Shown here piece after piece: positions 1-6,795 of a DNA stretch of 10,618 nucleotides. Origin of the DNA: HXMU1420-2 sp040830545 (GTDB lineage: Bacteria; Pseudomonadota; Alphaproteobacteria; Rhodobacterales; Rhodobacteraceae); assembly GCA_040830545.1 (NCBI GenBank), contig JBFOMB010000183.1, forward strand, positions 1 through 10,618, given 5' to 3'. A program made the translations under genes and the position numbers. Position 1 is the first letter of the stretch. Each line of letters opens with the position of its first letter. The notes below the pieces were generated by a model. The model did no database searches. It saw nothing but the letters and a program-made list of their open reading frames with translations, and was not told where the DNA came from.

Positions 1-465
1 CCCACACAGAAACCCATCGCCCGCCTGCTGCAACCCACGCTCCAGTGCCTGTTCAAAAGCCGCAGTGGCTTGCGCGATCCGGCCCGCATCTCGCCACTCC
101 GCACGCGTGCGAACAGAACGCCAGAACACCGGGCCGGTGAAGGCCGCCGCAACCTCGTACTTCGCCCATTCTGCCCACATATCGACCTGCGCCCGCGCCA
201 CAGGGTCAGCAGGCCAGAATCCCTCCGCCCCGTACTGCCCGGCCAGAAATCGCAGGATCGCCCCGGTTTCAAACACCGCTCGCCCATCCTCCAACCGCAA
301 CACCGGGATGCGCCCATGCGGGTTCATCATCCGAAACTCTGCCGTGTTGAGACCGCCATAAACCTCACCACAATCGACACGATCATGGGTCAGGCCCAAT
401 TCCTCCATCCCCCACAACAGCGCCTGCACATTAGAGGACGTCGCCCGCCCAAACACAGTTAACAC
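1..465 (-). CDS. Glutathione S-transferase family protein (3' end outside window)
   Basis: A cytosolic GST-fold protein, probably conjugating glutathione to electrophiles or acting as a glutathione-dependent reductase; the substrate is unknown. 155 residues are visible and the C-terminal helical domain continues past the left edge (the family is usually 200-230 residues). The N-terminal thioredoxin-like domain starts MLTVFGRATSSNVQ, with Ser10/Ser11 where the catalytic Ser is often found. NPHGRIPVL (about residues 48-56) holds the conserved cis-proline after Ile53, and FETGAI (65-70) is the glutathione gamma-glutamyl-binding segment, with Thr in place of the common Ser. An in-frame ATG exists at 480, but I prefer the GTG at 463-465: AAGGAG lies six bases upstream of it, and the protein then begins with the usual first beta strand. 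The gene follows the dehydratase by about 87 bases on the same strand, with a hairpin element between, so co-transcription is possible but not certain. Confidence 0.85.
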   Translation of the reverse strand, partial: MLTVFGRATSSNVQALLWGMEELGLTHDRVDCGEVYGGLNTAEFRMMNPHGRIPVLRLEDGRAVFETGAILRFLAGQYGAEGFWPADPVARAQVDMWAEWAKYEVAAAFTGPVFWRSVRTRAEWRDAGRIAQATAAFEQALERGLQQAGDGFLCG

Positions 466-485
466 GTCCCGCTCCTTCATCTTTG

Positions 486-535
486 CAAAAATACTCCGGG
501 GGTCCGGGGGCTGGCCCCCGGCTACCCCTGAAAAA
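486..535 (-). repeat. GC-rich intergenic palindromic element between dehydratase and GST genes
   Basis: Bases 504-510 (CCGGGGG) and 515-521 (CCCCCGG) form a seven-pair stem around CTGG. On the minus strand this is followed by CCCCCGGAGTATTTTTGC, a T-rich tail that ends just before the GST start. The sequence shows the hairpin and T run directly. From memory, very similar GGCCAGCCCCCGGACCCCCGGAGTATTTTT elements recur between genes in many Rhodobacteraceae genomes; I cannot count copies here. It could act as a transcription terminator or attenuator, or as an mRNA-stabilising hairpin between the two genes. Confidence 0.7.
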
Positions 536-552
536 CGACGCATGTCTGAATT

Positions 553-1608
553 TCAGCCAACCCCTTCACTCAAAAACCGCGCAAAATCCTCAAATCCCAC
601 ATTACCACCCGTCGCATAGACCAGAACCGTCCGCCCCGCCGTCGGCACCGCCCGGTCCATCGCCGCCGCCAGCGCTACAGCGCCCGAGGGTTCCAGCACC
701 AGCTTCAACCGCTCAAACGCAAACCGCATCGCTGTCCGAACCGCCTGATCGCTAACCGTCACACCTTCCACCCCGGCAAAACGGGCCGCCGCAAACGGTG
801 CACTTCCAGGCTGTGTCGCCTGCAACGCGTCGCAGATCGTCGGCAGTCCGCTGGCAACGCGCTGAATCTCTCCATCGGCCAGCGACGTGCCCATCGCATC
901 ATAGCCCTCTGGCTCCACCGCCAGAACACGCGTCCCCGGGCTTTCATAACGGAATGCCAGAGACACACCGCCCAAGAGACCCCCACCCCCAACAGGGCAG
1001 ATCGCCAGATCCGCATGCGCCCCGGCACGGGTCAATTGCTCCAACGCCTCCAGCCCCGCCCCGGCTTGCCCGGCGACAATGGCCGGATCGTCAAACGGGT
1101 GCAGCAGGACCAACCCCTCAGACACGGCCAATTCCCCCGCCAGCCTGCTCGCCGCCTCCTCTCGTGGCTGTGCGCCATGATCAGACAAAACAACCCGCGC
1201 GCCAAACCCTTCGGTCGCCTGCCGCTTGGTCACGGGCGCATCAACCGGCATGACGATGGTCACAGGCACGCCCTGCGCTCGTCCTGCAGCCGCCAGCCCT
1301 TGCGCGAAGTTGCCGGAAGAATACGCCACCACCCCCTTGCGTCGCTCTTCCGGGGACAATTGCATCAACCGCCAATAAGCCCCCCGGATCTTGAACGACC
1401 CGGCCCATTGCAAGCTTTCGGGTTTCACGAACACCCGCGCCGCGCCGATTTCCCGCGCCAACGCCTCGCTTTCCAACAGCGGCGTCCGTTGGGTCGCGCG
1501 GGAGGTCGCGGCAAAGGCACGGTGGAGCGTGTCGCGGTCCGGCACACTCTGGGTCTCGTCGCTATCAACCACACGCAACAGACCTCGGTTCGCAGGTTGG
1601 TCCGTCAT
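553..1608 (-). CDS. PLP-dependent serine/threonine dehydratase family enzyme
   Basis: A fold-type II pyridoxal-phosphate enzyme of 351 residues, most likely a threonine/serine ammonia-lyase forming 2-oxobutyrate or pyruvate plus ammonia. A racemase-like role in the same family cannot be excluded. SFKIRGA (71-77) carries the Schiff-base lysine Lys73. SSGNFAQ (97-103) is the substrate carboxylate loop, with Phe where SSGNHAQG-type enzymes have His. VGGGGLLGG (206-214) is the PLP phosphate loop. ATGGN near 332-336 replaces the usual SGGN near the pyridine nitrogen. There is no C-terminal ACT regulatory domain, so it resembles the catabolic or non-allosteric form rather than biosynthetic IlvA. 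The ATG at 1606-1608 is preferred over an in-frame TTG at 1635 because GGGGA lies just upstream. It starts 72 bases after the end of the TTC38-like gene, suggesting an operon. Confidence 0.88.
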   Translation of the reverse strand: MTDQPANRGLLRVVDSDETQSVPDRDTLHRAFAATSRATQRTPLLESEALAREIGAARVFVKPESLQWAGSFKIRGAYWRLMQLSPEERRKGVVAYSSGNFAQGLAAAGRAQGVPVTIVMPVDAPVTKRQATEGFGARVVLSDHGAQPREEAASRLAGELAVSEGLVLLHPFDDPAIVAGQAGAGLEALEQLTRAGAHADLAICPVGGGGLLGGVSLAFRYESPGTRVLAVEPEGYDAMGTSLADGEIQRVASGLPTICDALQATQPGSAPFAAARFAGVEGVTVSDQAVRTAMRFAFERLKLVLEPSGAVALAAAMDRAVPTAGRTVLVYATGGNVGFEDFARFLSEGVG

Positions 1609-1680
1609 GTCATCCCCATACGCTTCCGACGGCAAAGGCTAGGCCCATCCCGCACAAACATCCATGGCAAATCCGGCACG

Positions 1681-2967
1681 TCAGGCCAGTTCCGGCAGCC
1701 CCGCCACGCTGTGGGCATCCGTGGTCGCCGGACGCCGCATCCACAGCAAGCGGCGCGCCTCGGCCCCTTGACCCTGCCGCAATAGCGCCGCCGCCAGCGC
1801 CATCTCGATCAGATCGCGCTGCGCCCGGCTGCCGCCGATCCGTTCATGCTGCGCCATCACCCCGGAAAACGCGCGTACTGCCTCTGCCCAGTCCTGCCGG
1901 GCAAAGGCCCCGAACCCCTCGGCCAATGCGCGCACGACAGGTGCCGCTGGCCCCTTGGCGTCGGCCACGATCCGGTCCAGTGGCGCAGATTCCCCGGCCA
2001 TTGCATGGGCCAAAGCGGCATGCACATCGGCAAAGGCAAGGCCCGGATTGGGGAACCGTTCAGCGGCAAATGCGCTGATCTGCCGCCAATAGTGGTCCGG
2101 CACCGCCACCCCGCGCAGTTCCGCCCGTGCCAGCAAGGCCGCGCTGTCTGTCAGGATGTTCAATGGCGGGCTTTGCGATTGCCCCGGTGCGATGTTGTCG
2201 TCCAGCATCCGCCACATGGTGTCGAGGTCACCGGTCTCCAGCGCCCATAGCCCCAGATGCCAGGACAGGTGGCAATGAAGCTGCGCGGTGCGGTCCATCT
2301 GCGGCTGATAGGTCGCCAACATGTCGACACCCTCTGCCGTGGACCCACATTCATACAGCAGATGCGCCTTCACATGGACGCCATGCGCCGCAGTCGGATG
2401 CAATTCCAGCGACCGGTCGATGTGCGAGCGCGCGCGGTCCAGTTGCCCAACCTCCAATTCAGCAAAGGCATGCATACACAGGAACCACCAATCGTCACCG
2501 TAGTGCGGGGCCAGCGCCGTGGTGTAGGCCAGTTGTTCCGCCTCGCGCCCCATCTGCCCGCTGAACCCGATGAGGCCAAAGACACTGGTGCAGGTCTGCG
2601 CCAGCAGCACGTCACGCGGGTAGATGTCCACATGGGCGCGGATTTTCGGGTAGGCCAACGGCATCTGCCCTTCGAGCATCAGCCCCATGGCATCAATCGC
2701 AGATGCCTCCTGCGTGGTCACCTGACCTGCCAGTTCACGGGCACGGGCCAACGGCGCGGCAATCTCTGCGCCCTTACCTAACCCCTGTTTGGCCCTGGCC
2801 AGCGCCAGGTGCCCCATTGCAAACCCGTCATCAGTGGCCACCGCTTGTTCCAGCGCGGCCTCAATCCCTGCGTCGCCACCGATATAAAGGTCCACGCCCC
2901 TTACATACGCATCCCGTGCCGCGTCCGATGTGGTGCTGAGCGGATTTCCGTACCGATCCTGTCGCAT
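1681..2967 (-). CDS. TTC38-like tetratricopeptide-repeat protein
   Basis: A 428-residue, almost wholly alpha-helical protein of the tetratricopeptide repeat protein 38 (TTC38) family, a group found in bacteria and animals with no firmly assigned reaction. The start RQDRYGNPLST is typical of the bacterial members. TPR-like helix pairs recur throughout: AALEQAVATDDGFAMGHLALA near 40-60, then the segment around GDDWWFLCMHAFAELEVGQL, then DRARSHIDRSLELHPTAAHG and HLSWHLGLWALETGDL mid-protein. No signal peptide or transmembrane segment is seen, so it is probably cytoplasmic. The start is the ATG at 2965-2967, which has AAGGGG six bases upstream; an in-frame GTG at 2994 has no such site. The gene lies 115 bases downstream of the TetR gene and just upstream of the dehydratase, all on the same strand. 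A partner-binding or scaffold role is inference from the TPR content only. Confidence 0.85.
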   Translation of the reverse strand: MRQDRYGNPLSTTSDAARDAYVRGVDLYIGGDAGIEAALEQAVATDDGFAMGHLALARAKQGLGKGAEIAAPLARARELAGQVTTQEASAIDAMGLMLEGQMPLAYPKIRAHVDIYPRDVLLAQTCTSVFGLIGFSGQMGREAEQLAYTTALAPHYGDDWWFLCMHAFAELEVGQLDRARSHIDRSLELHPTAAHGVHVKAHLLYECGSTAEGVDMLATYQPQMDRTAQLHCHLSWHLGLWALETGDLDTMWRMLDDNIAPGQSQSPPLNILTDSAALLARAELRGVAVPDHYWRQISAFAAERFPNPGLAFADVHAALAHAMAGESAPLDRIVADAKGPAAPVVRALAEGFGAFARQDWAEAVRAFSGVMAQHERIGGSRAQRDLIEMALAAALLRQGQGAEARRLLWMRRPATTDAHSVAGLPELA

Positions 2968-3082
2968 GCTGTCCCCCTTGGCTTGCCGTATCACCCTAGC
3001 GGGACGGGTAAGGTCGGGCTAGCGTTGTGATCGGACGCTTGCGGGGCGTCTACATTTGAGACCCCGCGCGAAAAAGGGCACC
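2968..3082 (-). other. Spacer between TetR and TTC38-like genes with weak hairpins
   Basis: CCGCGCG (3064-3070) pairs with CGCGCGG (3087-3093) across the TetR stop codon. On the minus strand the right arm follows CCCTTTTT, so a T run lies in the loop rather than after the stem, which is not a canonical terminator. GACGC (3034-3038) and GCGTC (3046-3050) form a short second hairpin. I find no convincing -35/-10 pair for the TTC38-like gene, although the spacer is long enough to hold one. Confidence 0.35.
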
Positions 3083-3667
3083 CTACCGCGCGGTCAGACC
3101 GTCGCCCAAAAGCGCGCTCATCAGGCGCACATCGCGCACAAACCCTTCATGAGACTCAGCCGTCTTCATCAACCCCTTGAAGGTCGACAGGCAAACCCGC
3201 GCAACCTCGCGCGCCGGTCCCGGCAGCGTCACACGTCCCCGCGCCGCCTGCGCGTCCAGCCATTCGGCCAGCACCTCGGCCAGCCCGGCTTCACCCGCCT
3301 CGACCTCCTCGGATGCATTGGTCAGCTTCACATCCAGCAACTCGTGCCCATGAGGCGAGGTCAGCATCGCCACCGCTGACTCGCCGCCTTTGGCCAAATA
3401 CGCTTCGCCCAGGACCTCGCCAATCGCACCGGGACGGTCCAGCGCCTCGGCAAAGCTTTGTGTGGCCTGCTCATAATAATGCCGCGTCAACGAACGAAAG
3501 ATGTCTTCCTTGTTCTTGTAATGCAGATACAAGGCTGGCCGCGAAATCCCGGCCCCGCGCGCAATATCGTCCATCGACGTCTTGCGAAATCCATAGGCGG
3601 CAAAGGCCTCCCATGCGGACATCAGGATGGCCATTTGTTTCGGGTCGATGTCGAATTGATCCTTCAT
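3083..3667 (-). CDS. TetR/AcrR-family transcriptional regulator
   Basis: A 194-residue one-component repressor. The N-terminal TetR DNA-binding domain runs from about 13 to 59: AILMSAWEAFAAYGFRKTS, then the helix-turn-helix region IARGAGISRPALYLHYKNKE with the characteristic LYLHYKNKEDIF ending. The rest is the variable all-helical ligand-binding and dimerisation domain, with C-terminal FKGLMKTAESHEGFVRDV. The chosen start is the ATG at 3665-3667. A GTG at 3718 would add 17 residues read through the palindromic promoter and is unlikely. There is no Shine-Dalgarno sequence before the ATG, so the message may be leaderless or weakly translated. The gene is divergent from the IorAB-like operon, with 97 bases between the starts. 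By the usual logic of TetR regulators it probably represses that operon and itself in response to a small molecule, perhaps the enzyme's substrate; the ligand cannot be told from sequence. Confidence 0.92.
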   Translation of the reverse strand: MKDQFDIDPKQMAILMSAWEAFAAYGFRKTSMDDIARGAGISRPALYLHYKNKEDIFRSLTRHYYEQATQSFAEALDRPGAIGEVLGEAYLAKGGESAVAMLTSPHGHELLDVKLTNASEEVEAGEAGLAEVLAEWLDAQAARGRVTLPGPAREVARVCLSTFKGLMKTAESHEGFVRDVRLMSALLGDGLTAR

Positions 3668-3697
3668 GGGTGAAGAACTGACAGAATCTGGATATTT

Positions 3698-3709
3698 TGT
3701 CAATTGACA
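3698..3709. promoter_or_regulatory. Perfect 12-bp palindrome, candidate TetR operator
   Basis: TGTCAATTGACA is an exact palindrome in the divergent promoter region. Each half contains TTGACA read outward, one per strand, so the site would cover the -35 elements of both genes. Further TGACA copies lie at 3679-3683 and 3713-3717, giving a possible extended or second operator (TGTCA and TGACA half-sites). Assignment to the adjacent TetR protein is inference from position. Confidence 0.65.
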
Positions 3710-3731
3710 TCCTGACACTTTCGCCTATTTT
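3704..3731 (+). promoter_or_regulatory. Sigma-70-type promoter of the IorAB-like operon
   Basis: A consensus -35 hexamer TTGACA (3704-3709) is followed after 16 bases by TATTTT (3726-3731) as -10. Transcription would begin near 3738, giving a short leader of about 27 bases. That leader contains the strong ribosome-binding site AGGGAGGA (3753-3760), four bases before the ATG at 3765. The -35 lies inside the palindrome, so repressor binding would block polymerase. Confidence 0.6.
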
Positions 3732-3764
3732 CGTCATCATGTTATTTGCGGCAGGGAGGATTCC

Positions 3765-4229
3765 ATGGCCCACCAACTCAAGATCAACGGCGAAACCCAT
3801 CAGGTTGATTTGCCCGACGACGTGCCCCTGCTGTGGGTGCTGCGCGATGAACTGGGAATGACCGGCACCAAATATGGCTGCGGCGTCGCCTCGTGTGGGG
3901 CGTGCACCGTGCATATCGGGGGTGAAGCCGTGCGCAGTTGTCAGGTCGCGCTGAGCGATGTGTGGGACGATGTCACCACGATCGAGGGCGTCGGCACCCC
4001 TGACGCCATGGCCGTGATCCAGCAGGCCTGGGTCGACAATCAGGTGGCGCAATGCGGGTTTTGCCAGTCGGGCCAGATCATGCAGGCCGCCGCCCTTTTG
4101 GCCGAGAACAAGAACCCCTCGGACGCAGAAATTGACGAGGCCATGGCCGGCAACCTCTGCCGTTGTGGCACCTATCCCCGTATCCGCGCCGCGATCCACA
4201 CCGCGGCCGCCAAGCTGAGCGAGGTGTAA
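3765..4229 (+). CDS. [2Fe-2S] subunit of xanthine dehydrogenase-family oxidoreductase (IorA type)
   Basis: The small iron-sulfur subunit, 154 residues, the usual length for IorA/CoxS-type proteins. The N-terminal plant-ferredoxin-like domain binds the first [2Fe-2S] cluster through Cys39, Cys44, Cys47 and Cys59 (CGVASCGAC, then RSC). The C-terminal helical domain binds the second, which sits next to the molybdenum cofactor, through Cys97, Cys100, Cys132 and Cys134 (CGFC and CRC). It passes electrons from the molybdopterin subunit encoded four bases downstream to an outside acceptor. It has no signal peptide of its own, so if the enzyme is exported it must travel folded with its Tat-signal-bearing partner. 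No FAD subunit gene is present, which fits the two-subunit IorAB architecture rather than three-subunit CO dehydrogenase or xanthine dehydrogenase. Strong ribosome-binding site. The substrate is unknown. Confidence 0.93.
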   Translation: MAHQLKINGETHQVDLPDDVPLLWVLRDELGMTGTKYGCGVASCGACTVHIGGEAVRSCQVALSDVWDDVTTIEGVGTPDAMAVIQQAWVDNQVAQCGFCQSGQIMQAAALLAENKNPSDAEIDEAMAGNLCRCGTYPRIRAAIHTAAAKLSEV

Positions 4230-4233
4230 GCAC

Positions 4234-6474
4234 ATGGCCAGCATCGGAAAAATCGCCCGCCGGACATTCCTTGTCGCCTCTGCCGCCATCGTGGGTGGAG
4301 TCGCGTTTGGTGTCTACAAACTGAATGCCCCAGTGAAAAACCCGCTGAAACCCGGTGAGGGTGAGGCCGCATTAAACCCGTTCATCTTCATTGATCAGGA
4401 CGGCGTGACGATCATCACCCCCCGCGCCGAGATGGGTCAGGGCACGCAAACCACACTGGCCGCTTTGGCTGCCGAGGAACTGGATCTGGATTGGGAACAG
4501 GTGCGCGTGCTGCACGGGCCCCCTGCCGCTGCGTACTACAACAGCGCCATGATGGGCTCCGCCCTGCCGTTCAAGGAATACGAAATGAGCGGGTTCCAGC
4601 ATGGTCTGGCCGAACAGTTCGACAAGGTGGGCAAGCTGTTTGGCTTGCAGATCACCGGTGGCTCCACCGCGATGAAGGACGGCATCAACCGCCTACGCGA
4701 AGCCGGGGCCAGCGCACGCGAAACGCTGAAACTGGCTGCTGCGCAGCAATTGGGCGTGGATGTCAGCACTCTGCGCACGGAAGGCGGCGCGGTGATTGCG
4801 GGAGACGGCACCCGCCTGACCTATGGCGAATTGGCTGAGGCAGCAGCGCAGGTTGACCCGGCGCAACCGGGCATGCGCGACCCGTCGACATGGCGCTACA
4901 TCGGCAAATCCATGCCGCGTCTGGATCAGGTGGGCAAATCAACCGGGACGGCGGAATTCGGCATCGACGTCCGTCGCGCAGGCATGAAATTCGCCTCCCT
5001 CCGCATCAACCCCAAGCTGGGCGGCGGGATGAAGAAATTCGATCCTGCGGCTGCGCTGGACTATCAGGGCGTGGAAAAGGTGATCGACCTGGGCAATGGC
5101 GTGGCCGTGGTTGCCAACAACACCTGGATCGCCATTCAGGCCGCCGAGGCGATGGAGATCGAGTGGGAAGACGCACCTTATCCGCCCGAACAGGATCAGA
5201 TCTGGTCCGCGATCGAGGCATCGTTTGACGACAAACCGAACTCCACCCTGCGCAATGATGGCGATGTGGAGACTATAGCCGAAGGTGCCACTGAGTTGAC
5301 CGCCGAATACCGTGTGCCGTTCCTGGCGCATGCCGCGATGGAACCTTTGAACGCCACCGCTATTTATTCCGGCGACGCGTTGGAAATGTGGTGCGGCAAT
5401 CAGGCCCCCACCGTGGTTCAGTCCAAAGTGGCCGAGGCGGTTGGGCTGGAGCCTGAACAAGTCACCCTGACCACCACATATCTGGGCGGCGGGTTCGGTC
5501 GACGCGGTGAATACGATTTCGCCGTTTATGCCGCGAAGGTCGCGAAGGAGATGCAGGGCACGCCCGTTCAACTCACCTGGTCCCGTGAAGAGGACATGCG
5601 CCACGACTTCTACCGCCCCGCCTGCATTGGCCGGTTCAACGGCGCGGTGAAGGATGGCAAGGCCCTCACGCTCAATGGCGCAGTGGCTGGTCCCTCTGTG
5701 ACAACCGGTGCGATGCTGCGACTTGTCGGGATGGAACCGTCGGGGCCGGACAAGGTGCATGTCGAGGGGGCCTTTGACCAACCCTATGCGATCCCGAATT
5801 ACAAGATCGCGGGCCACCTGACCGACCTGCAAATGCCCATCGGGTTCTGGCGCTCGGTCGGGGCCAGTGTGAACGGGTTCCTGCATGAAAGCTTCATCGA
5901 CGAAATGGCCCATGCCGCTGGCGCTGACCCGCTTGAATTCCGGCTGGACCTGATGCGGTCCGAAAGCGCACCCAGCGCGGGCTGCCTGGAAAAGGTGAAA
6001 GAGATGTCGGGCTGGACCGGTCAGACGCCGGATGGCGTTGGGCGCGGCGTCGCGTTTACCTGGAGCTTTGGCACCCCAGTCGCCCAAGTGATCGAGGTTG
6101 TCGACGAAGACGGCACCATCCGCATCAACAAGGCCTGGATCGCGGCCGACATGGGTCTGGCGCTGGACCCGTCGATTGTCGAGGCGCAGATGTTCGGCGG
6201 GCTGATGTACGGCCTGTCAGCGGCCTGTTTCGGCGAAATCACCTTCGCCGAGGGCGAGGTCGAGCAATGGAACTTTCCCGACTATGACGCCGTGCGGATG
6301 CACAGCGCCCCGGCGGTTGAAGTTGCCGTTCTGGAAACAAACGCGCACATGGGTGGCGCAGGCGAACCCGGCACACCGCCGTCGATGCCCGCACTTGCCA
6401 ACGCGCTGTTTGACCTGACCGGCATACGCGCCCGCGAATTGCCGTTGTCAAAGACCTTCGATCTTCTGGTCTAG
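4234..6474 (+). CDS. Molybdopterin-binding subunit of xanthine dehydrogenase-family oxidoreductase (IorB type), Tat-exported
   Basis: The catalytic subunit, 746 residues, hydroxylating an aldehyde or N-heterocycle with water as oxygen source through a molybdenum-pyranopterin cofactor. The N-terminus has a twin-arginine signal: ARRTFLVASAAIVGG (8-22) followed by a hydrophobic stretch, predicting folded export to the periplasm. MGQGTQTTLAALAAEEL (67-83) and HAAMEPLNA (366-374) are typical of the IorB branch. GGGFGRR (418-424) contacts the cofactor, FWRSVGA (538-544) lines the active site, and Glu711 in GAGEPGTPP (708-716) is the expected catalytic base. The ATG lies four bases after the small-subunit stop, with GAGGTG inside the end of that gene as ribosome-binding site, so translation is coupled. 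No cytochrome c or XdhC-like maturation gene follows. Calling it isoquinoline 1-oxidoreductase would over-reach, since many IorB homologues act on aldehydes or unknown substrates. Confidence 0.92.
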   Translation: MASIGKIARRTFLVASAAIVGGVAFGVYKLNAPVKNPLKPGEGEAALNPFIFIDQDGVTIITPRAEMGQGTQTTLAALAAEELDLDWEQVRVLHGPPAAAYYNSAMMGSALPFKEYEMSGFQHGLAEQFDKVGKLFGLQITGGSTAMKDGINRLREAGASARETLKLAAAQQLGVDVSTLRTEGGAVIAGDGTRLTYGELAEAAAQVDPAQPGMRDPSTWRYIGKSMPRLDQVGKSTGTAEFGIDVRRAGMKFASLRINPKLGGGMKKFDPAAALDYQGVEKVIDLGNGVAVVANNTWIAIQAAEAMEIEWEDAPYPPEQDQIWSAIEASFDDKPNSTLRNDGDVETIAEGATELTAEYRVPFLAHAAMEPLNATAIYSGDALEMWCGNQAPTVVQSKVAEAVGLEPEQVTLTTTYLGGGFGRRGEYDFAVYAAKVAKEMQGTPVQLTWSREEDMRHDFYRPACIGRFNGAVKDGKALTLNGAVAGPSVTTGAMLRLVGMEPSGPDKVHVEGAFDQPYAIPNYKIAGHLTDLQMPIGFWRSVGASVNGFLHESFIDEMAHAAGADPLEFRLDLMRSESAPSAGCLEKVKEMSGWTGQTPDGVGRGVAFTWSFGTPVAQVIEVVDEDGTIRINKAWIAADMGLALDPSIVEAQMFGGLMYGLSAACFGEITFAEGEVEQWNFPDYDAVRMHSAPAVEVAVLETNAHMGGAGEPGTPPSMPALANALFDLTGIRARELPLSKTFDLLV

Positions 6475-6497
6475 GCCACCGACACCAACACCCACCG

Positions 6498-6532
6498 AAA
6501 CGCCGCCCGCAACCAAACGGGCGGCGTTTTTC
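6498..6532 (+). terminator. Intrinsic terminator of the IorAB-like operon
   Basis: AAACGCCGCCCG (6498-6509) pairs perfectly over 12 bases with CGGGCGGCGTTT (6518-6529) around an eight-base loop. It is followed by more T residues (a run of five, 6527-6531). It starts 24 bases after the molybdopterin-subunit stop codon. Confidence 0.92.
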
Positions 6533-6545
6533 GTATCGCAACGCA

Positions 6546-6608
6546 GTCCCGGACCTGATCCGGGACCTCTTGCTTCAAGGTCAGAGACCCCGGATCAGGT
6601 CCGGGGTC
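6546..6608. repeat. Pair of mutually inverted palindromes (BIME-like)
   Basis: Unit 1 (6546-6566) is GTCCCGGA, loop CCTGA, TCCGGGAC. Unit 2 (6586-6608) is GACCCCGGA, loop TCAGG, TCCGGGGTC. The 15-base core of unit 2 is the exact reverse complement of that of unit 1 (CCGGACCTGATCCGG versus CCGGATCAGGTCCGG), and the units are 19 bases apart. GGATCAGGTCC palindromes are, as I recall, frequent extragenic repeats in alphaproteobacteria. This fits a REP/BIME-type element with two copies in opposite orientation. Confidence 0.75.
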
Positions 6609-6795
6609 AGGTCGCGCATGTACGCCCCCATTCCCGCCACAATTCGCTCAAATACGGCAGATCCCGCGCAAACAAACCGCGTGTCTGCCACATTCCAACC
6701 CAATTCCCGCCAAGGCATCGTTCTAGAAATGGAAACAACGAACAATACGCCGCCCACAGAAAGTGGCCCCGGCAGAACGAGCAGAAGTTACACGT
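6609..6795. other. Upstream region of the RTX-Hint gene, no recognised element
   Basis: This completes the 321-base gap between coding regions (6475-6795); the rest of the gap holds the terminator and palindrome pair. I see only an eight-base palindrome TTCTAGAA (6721-6728), no clear -35/-10 pair and no strong ribosome-binding site. AGAAG (6783-6787) is eight bases before the ATG at 6796. Base composition is less GC-biased than the genes on either side. Confidence 0.4.

Noticed and set aside
1609..1635. Nine-residue N-terminal extension of the dehydratase from TTG
   Set aside because: It uses a rare start codon with no better ribosome-binding site than the internal ATG at 1608.
3668..3718. 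Extended TetR N-terminus from GTG at 3718
   Set aside because: It would translate through the palindrome and -35 region. The extra residues have no TetR similarity.
3471..4289. 272-residue minus-strand frame spanning the divergent promoter
   Set aside because: It overlaps the TetR gene in another frame, the promoter palindrome and the small [2Fe-2S] subunit, all of which have strong independent support.
4939..6087. 382-residue open frame on the minus strand
   Set aside because: It lies wholly within the molybdopterin-subunit gene, opposite strand, and shows no family motif; GC-rich coding DNA produces such shadows.
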